DNA from: Mycobacteriales bacterium
GTDB lineage: Bacteria > Actinomycetota > Actinomycetes > Mycobacteriales > SCTD01
Assembly: GCA_030697205.1 (NCBI GenBank)
Contig: JAUYQP010000047.1
Coordinates: 1 to 64,000, forward strand
DNA: 64,000 nucleotides
Reading direction: 5' to 3'
Both the position numbers and the translations under genes were made by a program. Of the stretch, positions 24,754-34,160 are shown piece by piece; the stretch's first letter is position 1; every line of letters begins with the position of its first letter. Below the pieces are notes generated by a model, which searched no databases, was not told the DNA's origin, and was given only the letters and a program-made list of their open reading frames with translations.

Positions 24754-27228
24754 TCACTCCCCCGACAGGGGCAGCGCGCAGGCCGCGGGGAAGGGGAGCG
24801 CGTCGAGCCGGCTGGACACCACCGCGGCCAGCGCCTCGAGGTGGTCGCGTACGGGCTGGTCGACCCTGACCTCCGAGCGCCAGGTGACGCTCAGCGCCCC
24901 GACCACCTCACCCGCGCGGAAGATCGGCACCGCAGCGAGTCCGGTCAGCCCACGCGCGAGCCGCACCTCCGATGACGGGTGCTCCCCCACGTCGGCAGTG
25001 CTGATCCAGACTGCGTCACCCTCACGGGCTGCCGTGACGGTGGGGAGCGGGCTGTCCAGCGGTTGCGACCGGAACCGCTCCACGGCCCAGGCCGGGTAGC
25101 CCGCGGCGTGCACGGTGCGCAGCGTGGCCGGGGCGGCAGCGCGGTCCACGAGGCTGAAGGCGCCCGCGTCCGCACCGACGAGCCGGCGGGCGGCCTGCAC
25201 AGCGAGCTCGGCGACCTGCGCCACGTCCTGCGCCAGCTCCAGCGCGCGGGTGGTGCGGCGCAGGTCGTCCTGCAAGTCGTGCGCGAGCGGCCGCACGCCC
25301 TGCGCGGCAGCGCCGCTCGGCGGGGCGACGGGTGACGGCCCGGGCCGAGGCTCGGGACGGCCGAAGTACCAGCCCTGCGCGATCTGCACCCCGAGCGTCG
25401 TCAGCTCGACCGCCTGCTCGACGGTCTCGACACCCTCGGCGACGACTTGGAGGTCGAGCACCGTGGCGAGCCCGACGACCGCACGCACGATGCTGCGGCT
25501 CACCGGGTCGTCGACGAGCCCTGCGACGAAGACCCGGTCGATCTTCACGGTGTCGACGGGCAGCCGCTGGAGGTAGGTCAGCCCGGCGTAGCCCGTCCCG
25601 AAGTCGTCCAGGGCCACGCGCACGCCCAGGTCGCGTAGGCGGCGTACGTCGGCGACGTCCTGCCGCTCGTCGATCGGCCGGTCCTCGGTGATCTCCACCC
25701 ATAGCAGTCCGGGCTCGAGGCCGGTCCGTTGCAGGACGGCAGCCACCCGAGATGCCAGGTCGGCGCGCGCGAGCTGGCGCGGTGAGACGTTGACCGAGAC
25801 GAAGGGCGCGACGCCGCCGACCCGCGGCCAGCGGGCCGCGTCGGCACAGGCGGTCTCGATGACCCAGTCGGTCACGGGCCCGTCGAGGTCGCTGTCCTCC
25901 AGGACGTCGAGGAACGAGCCCGGGAGCAGCAGCCCCCGCGTGGGGTGCTCCCAACGCAGCAGTGCCTCGAAGCCCAGCGGGGAGCCCGACACGAGGTCCA
26001 CGATCGGCTGGTAGTGCAGCCGCCACTGCCCACGAGGCAGGGCCTGACCCAGCTCGGCCCGCAGGGCGAGCTGGGCGAGCGCCTCTGCCCGCATCGCCGC
26101 GTCGAAGACCTCCCACCGCCCGCGTCCCGCGGCCTTCGCGCGGTAGAGGGCAGTGTCGGCCTCCGCCAGCAGCGAGCCCGTCGTCGAGCCCGCGGTCGCG
26201 ATGGCGATGCCGACCGACAGCGAGCTGCGCACGACCTCACCCGCGACGACGACCGGCTCACGGCTGGTCTCGAGCAGCCGCTCCGCCACGGCGATCGCCT
26301 CGGCGGGACCGCCGAGGTCCTCGAGCACCAGGACGAACTCGTCGCCACCGAGCCGTGCGGCGGTGTCCCCCACCCGCAGGTGGGCCTGCAGCAGCCTGGC
26401 CACGGCCATCAGCAGCTCGTCACCGGCGAGGTGGCCCAGGCTGTCGTTGACGAGCTTGAAGTGGTCGAGGTCGAGGAAGACCACGGCCAGCACCGAGCCG
26501 GTGCGCGACGTGCGGGCCAGGGCGTGATCCAGGCGGTCCAGGAGCAGCTCGCGGTTGGGCAGGCCCGTCAGGGAGTCGTGCATCGCGCGGTGGACCAGCT
26601 CTGCCTGGGACTCGCGCTGCTGGCGCATGCTCTCCTGCAGCTCGGTGTGGATGCGCGCGTGGTCGATCGCGAGCGCGGCCTGGGCGGCGAAGACCTCGAG
26701 CAGCAGGCAGTCGCCCTCGTCGGGGCGCAGGCCGTCGACCGGCAGGTCGACCGACAGCACGCCGAGCATCCGGCCGTCGGCGGCGTGCAGCGGCGCGAAC
26801 AGCGCGTCGAGGGGGTGCCAGCTGTCGGGCGAGTCGTCGACCTCGATGTCCGGGACCCAGAAGAACATCTCCTCCGGTGCGGTGTCCTCCTTGCGACCGT
26901 CGACGAAGCGCAGCCGACCGCGCGGCTCGGACTCGCTGAGCAGCTGCTCCCAGTCCTGCTTGCGGTGCCGCTGACCGGTGAGGCTCTCGCGGACGGACTC
27001 GGGCCCGGTCATGGCCGAGACCACGAGATCGCCCTCCGGCGTCACCAGGTTGAGCACCGCCACGCCGAAGCCCAGCAGCTCGACGACGGCAGCCGTGACC
27101 TCCTGCAGCGTCCGCTGCAGGTCGAGGGACCCGCCGATGCGCGCGACGACGTCGGAGAGGACGGCAGCCGCGTGCGGATCGGGGGTCGCGACGGGTCCTC
27201 CGCCGCCGTTCTCCGGCACGCCGGTCAC
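24754..27228 (-). CDS. GAF-GGDEF-EAL-GAF cyclic-di-GMP enzyme
   Basis: 824 residues. A GAF domain (about 20-200) is followed by a GGDEF domain with intact GGDEF (294-298) and I-site RVGD five residues before it. A complete EAL domain follows (421 onward): EALLRWEH, SVNVSPRQL, WVEITED, DDFGTGYAGL (541-550), KIDRVFV and VAEGVET. All metal ligands and the catalytic Glu expected for phosphodiesterase activity are present. A second GAF domain occupies about 650-815. Both synthetic and degrading active sites look competent, so the two GAF domains probably switch the balance. No membrane segments are seen. It starts 41 bp from the divergent ThDP enzyme. Confidence 0.92.
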   Translation of the reverse strand: MTGVPENGGGGPVATPDPHAAAVLSDVVARIGGSLDLQRTLQEVTAAVVELLGFGVAVLNLVTPEGDLVVSAMTGPESVRESLTGQRHRKQDWEQLLSESEPRGRLRFVDGRKEDTAPEEMFFWVPDIEVDDSPDSWHPLDALFAPLHAADGRMLGVLSVDLPVDGLRPDEGDCLLLEVFAAQAALAIDHARIHTELQESMRQQRESQAELVHRAMHDSLTGLPNRELLLDRLDHALARTSRTGSVLAVVFLDLDHFKLVNDSLGHLAGDELLMAVARLLQAHLRVGDTAARLGGDEFVLVLEDLGGPAEAIAVAERLLETSREPVVVAGEVVRSSLSVGIAIATAGSTTGSLLAEADTALYRAKAAGRGRWEVFDAAMRAEALAQLALRAELGQALPRGQWRLHYQPIVDLVSGSPLGFEALLRWEHPTRGLLLPGSFLDVLEDSDLDGPVTDWVIETACADAARWPRVGGVAPFVSVNVSPRQLARADLASRVAAVLQRTGLEPGLLWVEITEDRPIDERQDVADVRRLRDLGVRVALDDFGTGYAGLTYLQRLPVDTVKIDRVFVAGLVDDPVSRSIVRAVVGLATVLDLQVVAEGVETVEQAVELTTLGVQIAQGWYFGRPEPRPGPSPVAPPSGAAAQGVRPLAHDLQDDLRRTTRALELAQDVAQVAELAVQAARRLVGADAGAFSLVDRAAAPATLRTVHAAGYPAWAVERFRSQPLDSPLPTVTAAREGDAVWISTADVGEHPSSEVRLARGLTGLAAVPIFRAGEVVGALSVTWRSEVRVDQPVRDHLEALAAVVSSRLDALPFPAACALPLSGE

Positions 27229-27269
27229 CGTACGTGAGGTCGCCAGGAGGTCTGCGCAAGGATGGCGTC

Positions 27270-29567
27270 GTGGATCACGACGACGCCGTCCTGCGCGCGG
27301 TCGAGGCGCGGGTGCTGTGGCTCGCGACCTCGATCGTGCACGCCGCCAACGCCCGCCGACCCAACGACTCCGGGGTGAAGGTCGGGGGTCACCAGAGCTC
27401 CAGCGCCTCGATGGTCACGATCATGACCGCGCTGTGGTTCGACGCGCTGACTGCTGCCGACCGGGTGTCCGTCAAGCCGCACGCGTCACCGGTGCTGCAC
27501 GCGATCAACGCGCTGCTGGGCCGCCTCGACCCGTCGTACCTCCCCCGGCTGCGCGAGCTCGGCGGGCTGCAGCCCTACCCCTCGCGCACCAAGGACCCCG
27601 ACACGCCCGACTACTCCACCGGGTCGGTCGGCATCGGTGCGACCGCGCCGGTGTGGGGGGCGATCGCGAGCCGCTACGTGCAAGCGCACTTCGGTGGGGA
27701 GCCGGGGGGGCGGCAGATCTCGCTGCTCGGCGACGCCGAGCTCGACGAGGGCGCGATCTGGGAGTGCGTCGCCGACCCGCAGGTGCAGCGGCTGGGCGAG
27801 GTGCTGTGGGTGGTCGACCTCAACCGACAGTCGCTCGACCGGATCGTCCCGGACATCGCGATCGGCCGCTGGATGGGGATGTTCGCCGCGGCCGGCTGGC
27901 AGGTCCTCGAGGTGAAGTACGGCCGGCTGCTGCAGTCGCTGTTCTCGGAGCCGGGCGGCGAGGCGCTGCGCTCCCGCATCGACACGATGGGCAACGAGGA
28001 GTACCAGTGGCTGCTGCGCTCCCCCGCCGACGTCCTCCGGGAGCGGCTCGCCGGTGACCGCCTCGAGCTCGCCGAGCTGCTCGACGAGCTGTCCGACGAC
28101 GAGGTCCACGCCGCCCTCCGTGACCTGGGCGGCCACGACCTGGGCGAGCTCTCGCGGGCCTTCCGCGCGGTCGACAACACCCGCCCGACCGTCGTGTTCG
28201 CCTACACGATCAAGGGCCGGGGCCTGCCCGTCGAGGGTCATCCCGGCAACCACTCGGCCCTGCTGACCGAGGAGCAGTACGCCGCCCTCGCGGCCGAGCT
28301 CGGCACTGCAGCGGACGACCCGTGGGAGCTCTTCGACGCCGCGTCACCGGAGGGTGCGCTGTGCAGCGCCACGGCCGAGCGGCTCGCCCGCCCCCTGCTG
28401 CCGGCCGTCGCCGTCCCCGAGGTCCCCGTCGAGCTGGGCCGCGACCACCGCGGGGAGCAGTCCACGCAGGCCACCCTCGGCAGGGTCCTCACCGACCTGG
28501 GCCGTGACGCCCCCGAGGTCGCCGCCCGCGTCGTCACGGTCAGCCCCGACGTCGCCTCGTCGACCAACACCGGCGGCTGGATCAACAAGGTCGGCGTCTG
28601 GTCGGTGTCGGACCGCCACGACTGGTTCGCCGAGGACGGCGATCGGCTGGTGCGCTGGCGCGAGACCTCCACCGGTCAGCACGTCGAGCTTGGCATCGCC
28701 GAGGTCAACCTGGTGTCGCTGCTCGGCGAGCTCGGATCCACCTGGTCGCAGCTCGGCCAGCCGCTGCTGCCGATCGGCACGGTCTACGACCCGTTCGTCG
28801 GCCGCGCGCTGGAGCCGTGGGTCTTCGGCACCTACGGCGGTGGGCAGTCCATCCTCGTCGGCACGCCGTCGGGCGTGACGCTCGCCCCGGAGGGCGGCGC
28901 CCACCAGAGCATCACGACGCCGTCGATCGGCCTCGAGACCCCGGGCGTCACGGCCTACGAGCCGGCGTTCGCCATCGAGACCGAGTGGTGCCTGCTCGAC
29001 GCGCTGTCCCGGATCGGCCGGCCGGGCGGGGAGTCGGCGTACCTCCGGCTCACCACCCGACCGCTCGACCAGGCCCTGTGCGACCTGCCGACGGACCCGG
29101 CCGGGCGGGCAGCGCGACGCCACGACGTCCTCGCCGGCGGCTACCGGCTCCGCTCTGCCGACACGGTCCCCGACGTGACGATCGCCGTCGTGGGTGCGCT
29201 CGTCCCGGAGGCGCTCGGGGCCGCGGACCGGCTGGCCGACCTCGGGGTGGCCGTCGACGTCGCGGTCGTCACGTCCTACGACCGGCTGTGGCGCGCCGTG
29301 CAGGCCCGTCGTGGGCTGCTCGTCGGCCCGGCGCACGGCGTCGACGAGACCGTGCTGGAGCGGCTACTGCGGCCCTCACCGCTGGTCACCCTGCTCGACG
29401 GCCACCCGCACACGCTGGCCTTCCTCGGCACGGTCCACGGCTCGCCGGTGAGCTGCCTCGGGGTGTCGGCGTTCGGTCAGGGCGGTGGGCTGGCCGACGT
29501 CCACGCGCTGCACGGGCTCGACAGCGCCTCCGTCGTCGGCGCGGCCCTCGACCTCATCGACCTCTAG
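27270..29567 (+). CDS. Transketolase/pyruvate-dehydrogenase-E1-like ThDP enzyme
   Basis: About 765 residues from GTG 27270, chosen because AAGGA lies about seven bases upstream; an earlier GTG at 27234 is possible. The thiamine-diphosphate/Mg site is GDAELDEGAIWE with the partner Asn in VVDLNRQSLDR. The N-terminal SGVKVGGHQSSSASMV and the pyrimidine-domain TGQHVELGIAEVNLVSLLG and GGAHQSITTP resemble AceE-type E1 and transketolase C-terminal domains. It therefore handles a 2-keto acid or ketose. Which one is not clear, and no E2/E3 genes accompany it. Actinobacterial homologues are usually labelled transketolase-like. Confidence 0.8.
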   Translation: MDHDDAVLRAVEARVLWLATSIVHAANARRPNDSGVKVGGHQSSSASMVTIMTALWFDALTAADRVSVKPHASPVLHAINALLGRLDPSYLPRLRELGGLQPYPSRTKDPDTPDYSTGSVGIGATAPVWGAIASRYVQAHFGGEPGGRQISLLGDAELDEGAIWECVADPQVQRLGEVLWVVDLNRQSLDRIVPDIAIGRWMGMFAAAGWQVLEVKYGRLLQSLFSEPGGEALRSRIDTMGNEEYQWLLRSPADVLRERLAGDRLELAELLDELSDDEVHAALRDLGGHDLGELSRAFRAVDNTRPTVVFAYTIKGRGLPVEGHPGNHSALLTEEQYAALAAELGTAADDPWELFDAASPEGALCSATAERLARPLLPAVAVPEVPVELGRDHRGEQSTQATLGRVLTDLGRDAPEVAARVVTVSPDVASSTNTGGWINKVGVWSVSDRHDWFAEDGDRLVRWRETSTGQHVELGIAEVNLVSLLGELGSTWSQLGQPLLPIGTVYDPFVGRALEPWVFGTYGGGQSILVGTPSGVTLAPEGGAHQSITTPSIGLETPGVTAYEPAFAIETEWCLLDALSRIGRPGGESAYLRLTTRPLDQALCDLPTDPAGRAARRHDVLAGGYRLRSADTVPDVTIAVVGALVPEALGAADRLADLGVAVDVAVVTSYDRLWRAVQARRGLLVGPAHGVDETVLERLLRPSPLVTLLDGHPHTLAFLGTVHGSPVSCLGVSAFGQGGGLADVHALHGLDSASVVGAALDLIDL

Positions 29568-29571
29568 GACC

Positions 29572-29832
29572 TCAGCGGCGGCGGGGGAGCCAGCGGCGGT
29601 CGTAGATGCGGGCGGTCGTGACGTCGGCAAGCTCAGCCTCGGTGAGGCCCTCGACGACGTAGCCGGGCTTCTTGCGCCGCTTCGCCTGGATCTTCTCCTC
29701 CAGTGCGATCAGGTCGACCTTCGACTGCCGCCACTGCCACAGCGCGACCGCTGCGGTCCACAGCAGGAAGAGCACCGCGGCGGCACCCAGGATGGTGAGG
29801 ATCGCCTCGTCGCTGGTGTCGACCCACGTCAT
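29572..29832 (-). CDS. Small single-pass membrane protein
   Basis: 86 residues. The start ATG at 29832 overlaps the stop of the lipoprotein gene by four bases (ATGA). One membrane helix is formed by ILTILGAAAVLFLLWTAAVAL (residues about 11-31) and is followed by a strongly basic cytosolic tail (KIQAKRRKKPGY). No family is recognised. Coupling to the lipoprotein suggests the two act together in the envelope. Confidence 0.65.
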   Translation of the reverse strand: MTWVDTSDEAILTILGAAAVLFLLWTAAVALWQWRQSKVDLIALEEKIQAKRRKKPGYVVEGLTEAELADVTTARIYDRRWLPRRR

Positions 29833-30272
29833 GCGATCGCTTCGGCGCAGGTGGTGAGGCCGTAGGCCTTGGCGTAGGCGGCGTCCACGGTCGGCTTCGG
29901 CCGCGAGGACAGCAGGCCGAGCAGCTTCGAGCCGTCGCCGCCGGCGGCCTGGACCTTGGCCTGGAAGTCCTTCCCTGCCGTGACGTCGACGGCCAGGGGG
30001 TCGAGCAGCTTGGCCTTGAGGTCGGCCGCATCGTCCTCGGGCAGGTCGAGGGCGAGCAGGTCGCGCTGGGCGGTCTCGGCGATGTCGACGACGGTGTCGA
30101 CGTAGACCTCCAGCGACGCGACCGAGGTCGGCTGCGGCGTCTCGTCGGCGGCCTTCTTGGCGGTCGCGCAGATCGCCTCGGCCTTCGCGACGAACGCCGC
30201 CTTGGGGTCGTCACCGCCGCCACAGGCGGACAGCACGAGCAGGACCGGGACCACGAGCAGCAGGCGCTTCAC
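29829..30272 (-). CDS. Predicted secreted lipoprotein
   Basis: 147 residues. The signal peptide MKRLLLVVPVLLVLSAC ends in a lipobox, LSAC, whose Cys17 would be lipidated and anchored to the outer face of the membrane. The mature part is helical and Ala/Asp-rich (FVAKAEAICATAKKAADETP) with two further Cys (in EAICA and TTCAEAIA) that could form a disulfide. The function is unknown. It is followed by the small membrane protein with an ATGA overlap, and it lies 27 bp downstream of the SpoU methyltransferase gene on the same strand. Confidence 0.75.
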   Translation of the reverse strand: MKRLLLVVPVLLVLSACGGGDDPKAAFVAKAEAICATAKKAADETPQPTSVASLEVYVDTVVDIAETAQRDLLALDLPEDDAADLKAKLLDPLAVDVTAGKDFQAKVQAAGGDGSKLLGLLSSRPKPTVDAAYAKAYGLTTCAEAIA

Positions 30273-30299
30273 ACGACGAGTGTGGCAGGCCAGGGCGCG

Positions 30300-31106
30300 T
30301 CAGGGGCGTAGGCCGACGACCCAGCAGGCCACGGCGGCGGCGGCCGCGACGTTGAGCGAGTCGACCCCGGCGGCCATCGGGATCCGGACCCGCTGGTCGG
30401 CTGCCCCCATCGCCTCCTCGGTGAGCCCCGGACCCTCCGCGCCGAACATCAGCGCGACCTTCTCGTCAGCGCCGAGCACGACGTCCTGCAGCGGCACGGC
30501 ATCCGCCGCGGGCGTCAGCGCCAGCACCCGGAAGCCGGCCTCCCGGACGAGGTCGACGCCTCCCGGCCAGGTCGGCAGGTAGGCGTAGGGCACCGCGAAG
30601 ACCTGCCCCATCGAGACCCGCACGGTGCGCCGGTAGAGCGGGTCGCACGACTGCGGGTTGAGCAGCACCGCGTCGATGCCGAGACCGGCCGCGCTGCGAA
30701 AGACGGTGCCGAGGTTGGTGTGGTTGGTGACCGCCTCCATCACCAGCACCCGCCGCGCACCGGCGAGGACGTCCTCGGCCGACCGCAGCGGCAGCCGGCC
30801 GAACGACGCGAGCGCACCCCGGTGGACGTGGAAGCCCGTGACGGCCTCGAGCACGTCGTACGACGCGACGTAGGTGGTCGCCTCGAGGGCGGCCACCGGG
30901 GCGGACAGGTCGGCCAGCCGCTGAGGCGAGAGCAGCAGCGACCGCACGGGGTAGCCGGCGGCGGCGGCCCGCGCGATGACCTTCTCGCCCTCGGCGATGA
31001 AAAACCCCTCCGTCGGGTCGTGCTTCATCCGCCGCGCCCCGTCGGTGAGCCCGACGTAGTCGGCGACCCGCGGGTCGGTCGGGTCGCTGACCTCGACGAG
31101 CGTCAC
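30300..31106 (-). CDS. SpoU/TrmH-family RNA 2'-O-methyltransferase
   Basis: 268 residues from a GTG at 31106 that overlaps the stop of the upstream oxidoreductase (GTGA). An N-terminal substrate-binding domain (GFFIAEGEKVIARAAAAG) precedes the SPOUT knot. The three SpoU motifs are present: NHTNLGTVFRSAAGLG, FGAEGPGLT and RIPMAAGVDSLNVAAAAAV, which bind S-adenosylmethionine and give the catalytic Arg/Asn/Ser. The enzyme methylates a ribose 2'-OH in rRNA or tRNA; the site cannot be assigned. A longer ATG start at 31136 would overlap the upstream gene more and is less likely. Confidence 0.9.
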   Translation of the reverse strand: MTLVEVSDPTDPRVADYVGLTDGARRMKHDPTEGFFIAEGEKVIARAAAAGYPVRSLLLSPQRLADLSAPVAALEATTYVASYDVLEAVTGFHVHRGALASFGRLPLRSAEDVLAGARRVLVMEAVTNHTNLGTVFRSAAGLGIDAVLLNPQSCDPLYRRTVRVSMGQVFAVPYAYLPTWPGGVDLVREAGFRVLALTPAADAVPLQDVVLGADEKVALMFGAEGPGLTEEAMGAADQRVRIPMAAGVDSLNVAAAAAVACWVVGLRP

Positions 31107-32164
31107 CAGCGGGCTCGCTCGTACTGCGCCGGCCACGGACCCTCGGCGTCGAGCTCGTGGGCCGCGCGCAGCGGCCAGTGCGGGTCGCGCAGCAGCTCAC
31201 GGGCGAGCAGCACCAGGTCGGCGTCACCGTCGGCGAGGACCTGCTCGCACTGCCGCGCGTCGGTGAGCAGGCCGACCGCGCCGGACAGGACCCCCGCGTC
31301 GCGGACCGCCCGCGCGAAGGGCACCTGGTAGCCGGGGTGCACGTCGATGACCTGCTCCGGCGCGAGCCCACCGGAGGAGCAGTCGACGAGGTCGACCCCC
31401 CGCTCAGCGAGCAGCAGCGCGAGCTCGACGGTCTCCTCGAGCGTCCATCCGCCCTCGACCCAGTCCTGCGCGGACACCCGGTAGAGCAGCGGCTTGTGGT
31501 CGGGCCAGACAGCACGGACAGCCTCGGCGACCGCGAGTGGGAGCCGGATGCGACCGCTGAACGAGCCGCCCCAGGAGTCGGTGCGCAGGTTGGACAGCGG
31601 CGAGCAGAAGCTGTGCAGCAGGTAGCCGTGGGCGCCGTGGAGCTCCACCACGTCGAAGCCCGCGTCGTCGGCACGGCGGGTCGCCGCCACGAAGTCCGCG
31701 ACGACCTTCGCGATGCCGGCCTCGTCGAGCTCCCGCGGAGCGGCGTACCTGCCGAAGGCCGCCGGGCTGGGACCGACGCTCTCCCACCCGCCGTCCTCGA
31801 TGGGGACCGACCCGCGACGGGAGTGCCACGGCCGGTAGGTGGAGGCCTTGCGGCCGGCGTGCGCCAGCTGCACCCCGGCTGCCGCGCCCTGCGCCCGGAC
31901 GAAGGCGACGACCCGCGCCCACGCGTCTGCCTGCGCGTCGTTCCACAGGCCGGCGTCCTCGGGGCTGATGCGCCCCTCGGGGCTGACAGCGGCGGCCTCG
32001 GTGAGCACCAGACCGGCGCCGCCGACGGCCCGGGCACCGAGGTGCACGAGGTGCCAGTCGCCGGGCAGCCCGTCGACGCTTGTGTACTGGCACATCGGCG
32101 AGACGGCGATGCGGTTGCGCAGGGTGGTGCCGCGCAGGGTCAGGGGCGAGAGGAGGTGAGACAC
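31103..32164 (-). CDS. NADH:flavin oxidoreductase (old yellow enzyme, YqjM-like)
   Basis: 353 residues starting with GTG 32164, directly after a GGGGG-rich ribosome binding site. It is an FMN-dependent TIM barrel. SPMCQYTSVDG carries the Cys of the thermophilic-like YqjM class, HAGRKAST binds substrate, HGAHGYLLHSFCSPLSN supplies the FMN pocket and DLVLLARELLRDPHWPL is the C-terminal phosphate clamp. It should reduce activated C=C bonds with NAD(P)H; the physiological substrate is unknown. It heads a minus-strand series: OYE, SpoU methylase (4-base overlap), lipoprotein and small membrane protein. Confidence 0.92.
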   Translation of the reverse strand: MSHLLSPLTLRGTTLRNRIAVSPMCQYTSVDGLPGDWHLVHLGARAVGGAGLVLTEAAAVSPEGRISPEDAGLWNDAQADAWARVVAFVRAQGAAAGVQLAHAGRKASTYRPWHSRRGSVPIEDGGWESVGPSPAAFGRYAAPRELDEAGIAKVVADFVAATRRADDAGFDVVELHGAHGYLLHSFCSPLSNLRTDSWGGSFSGRIRLPLAVAEAVRAVWPDHKPLLYRVSAQDWVEGGWTLEETVELALLLAERGVDLVDCSSGGLAPEQVIDVHPGYQVPFARAVRDAGVLSGAVGLLTDARQCEQVLADGDADLVLLARELLRDPHWPLRAAHELDAEGPWPAQYERARW

Positions 32165-32212
32165 CCCCCTAGGATGGACGAGTCCCGGACACCACTCCTC
32201 GGAGGCTCCCGC

Positions 32213-32398
32213 ATGGCTGACACGCACACCCACAAGATGACCTCGTGGGTCTCCGTGCTGCTCATCATCGTGTCGAGCACGATCCTCGGCATCGCCTTCG
32301 TCGCGGAGTCGGTGCCGCTCGCGGTGGCCGGCGGCGTCGTGGGCGTCGCCGGTGCCGTCATGGCCGTCGTCTACGGCCTCATGGACGACGCCCACTAG
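32213..32398 (+). CDS. Small two-helix membrane protein (HGxxPAAW-like)
   Basis: 61 residues from ATG 32213 with GGAGG seven bases upstream. MADTHTHKMTSWVSVLL begins with a His-rich cap and leads into two hydrophobic helices (about 12-30 and 35-55), ending MDDAH. The layout (His-rich start, two helices, about 60-80 residues) resembles the small actinobacterial HGxxPAAW family, though the signature is not exact. No function is known. It is divergent from the old-yellow-enzyme gene by 48 bp. Confidence 0.65.
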   Translation: MADTHTHKMTSWVSVLLIIVSSTILGIAFVAESVPLAVAGGVVGVAGAVMAVVYGLMDDAH

Positions 32399-32432
32399 CG
32401 GGTACGCCGCACCGCCGTCCGCGGGCCGTCCC

Positions 32433-34160
32433 TCAGCGGCGGACCGACTGGCGGGCCCAGGTCCGCATCTGCTCGATCCGCTCGGTGATCTCCACCGCGG
32501 TCGCGACCGGCGTGGGCGGGCCGCCGCAGGCGGTGCGCAGCTCGGCGTGGATGACGCCGTGCGGCTTGCCGGTGCGGTGGTGCATGGCGCCGACCAGCCC
32601 GTTGAGCTCCTTGCGCAGCTGCTGCAGCTGCTCGTAGGCGCTGGGCTCGCGCACCCCCGGGGCGATGACCCTCGGTGCGGCGGCGATCTGCTTGGCCTGC
32701 CGCGCTGACAGCAGCGCGCGGACCTGGTCGGGCTCGAGCAGACCGGGGAGGCCGAGGAAGTCCTCCTCCTCGGCGGACCCCACGGCCGCGCCCGTGCCGT
32801 ACTCACCGCCGTCGTAGATGACGCGGTCGAGGTGCGCGGAGGCCTGCAGCGCGGTGAAGGCCGCCTCCTCCTCGCCGGCCTCGTCGACCTCGCGGTTGGC
32901 CGCGGCGATGAGCTCGTCGGCGAGGAAGACCTCCTTTGCCGGGCCGTCGAGCGCGTGGTCGCGCTCCTTCTCCATCTCGCCTGCGAGGGTCATCAGGCTC
33001 GGCACCGACGGCAGGAAGACGCTGGCGGTCTCACCGGTCTTGCGGGCGCGCACGAAGCGGCCGACGGCCTGGGCGAAGAACAGCGCGGTCTGCGTCGACG
33101 TCGCGTAGACGCCGACCGCGAGCCGCGGGATGTCGACGCCCTCCGACACCATGCGGACGGCGACCAGCCAGCGGTCGTCGGAGACGTCGAAGCCCGCGAT
33201 CTTCTTCGACGCGCCGGGGTCGTCGGAGAGCACGACCACGGGCGGCCGGCCGGTGATGCCGGTGAGCAGCTCGGCGTAGAGCTTGGCGGTGGCGTGGTCG
33301 CTGGCGATCACCATGCCCCCGGCGTCGGGCATGCCACCCGCGCGGTACTGCGACAGCCGGCGGTCGGCGGCCTGCAGGACCGCGGGCATCCAGTCGCCGT
33401 GCGGGTCGAGCGCGGTGCGCCAGGCGGCGGCGGTCTGCTCCGCGGTGAGCGGCTCGCCCAGCGTCGCGGTGATCTCCTCGCCGGCGCGGGTCCGCCAGGT
33501 CGCGGTGCCGCTGTAGGCGAGGAAGAGCACGGGGCGTACTACGCCGTCGCGCAGTGCGTCGCTGTAGCCGTAGCTGTGGTCCGACGCGCTGCGGGTGATG
33601 CCGTCGGGACCGCGCTCGTAGCGCACGAAGGGGATCGCGGCGGTGTCGGAGCGGAACGGCGTACCGGTCAGGCACAGCCGGCGGGTCGCGGGCTCGAAGG
33701 CCTCCCGGACCGCGTCACCCCACGACAGCGCGTCGCCACCGTGGTGGACCTCGTCGAGGATGACCAGGGTGCGCCGGCGCTCGGTGCGGGCGCGGTGCAG
33801 CGCCGGGTGCGCGGCGACCTGGGCGTAGGTGACGCAGACGCCGGCGAAGTCGCGACTGGCCTGGCCCATCGCGTTGGTGAAGGCCGGGTCGAGCTGGATG
33901 CCGACGCGGGCGGCGGCGTCGGCCCACTGCGTCTTGAGGTGCTCGGTCGGCGCGACGACCGTGACGGCCTGGACGGCGCCGGTGGACAGCAGCTCAGCGG
34001 CGACCCGCAGCGCGAAGGTCGTCTTGCCGGCGCCGGGGGTGGCGACCGCGGTGAAGTCGCGCGGGCTGGACCGGAGGTACTTCACGAGGGCGGCCCGCTG
34101 CCATGCGCGCAGCGGTGCCGCGGCGACGGTGTCGGGTGCTGACTCGGATGCTGCGGTCAT
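32433..34160 (-). CDS. DEAD/DEAH-box helicase (superfamily 2)
   Basis: 575 residues from the ATG at 34160. The frame continues upstream to 34307 without support. Motif I is ATPGAGKTTFALR, the motif II box is ILDEVHHGGD (DEVH), motif III is LTGTPFRS and motif VI is QAVGRFVRARKTG. This is an XPB/ComFA-like SF2 arrangement, common as a chromosomal helicase in actinobacteria. The C-terminal 150 residues are helical and charged and contain MHHRTGKPHG. ATP-dependent nucleic-acid unwinding or translocation is expected; the partner is unknown. The divergent hydrolase gene lies 179 bp away. Confidence 0.85.
   Translation of the reverse strand: MTAASESAPDTVAAAPLRAWQRAALVKYLRSSPRDFTAVATPGAGKTTFALRVAAELLSTGAVQAVTVVAPTEHLKTQWADAAARVGIQLDPAFTNAMGQASRDFAGVCVTYAQVAAHPALHRARTERRRTLVILDEVHHGGDALSWGDAVREAFEPATRRLCLTGTPFRSDTAAIPFVRYERGPDGITRSASDHSYGYSDALRDGVVRPVLFLAYSGTATWRTRAGEEITATLGEPLTAEQTAAAWRTALDPHGDWMPAVLQAADRRLSQYRAGGMPDAGGMVIASDHATAKLYAELLTGITGRPPVVVLSDDPGASKKIAGFDVSDDRWLVAVRMVSEGVDIPRLAVGVYATSTQTALFFAQAVGRFVRARKTGETASVFLPSVPSLMTLAGEMEKERDHALDGPAKEVFLADELIAAANREVDEAGEEEAAFTALQASAHLDRVIYDGGEYGTGAAVGSAEEEDFLGLPGLLEPDQVRALLSARQAKQIAAAPRVIAPGVREPSAYEQLQQLRKELNGLVGAMHHRTGKPHGVIHAELRTACGGPPTPVATAVEITERIEQMRTWARQSVRR

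Noticed and set aside
24754-27228. Degenerate GGDEF domain acting only as a GTP sensor of the EAL domain
   Set aside because: GGDEF and the metal-binding residues are intact, so both activities are possible.
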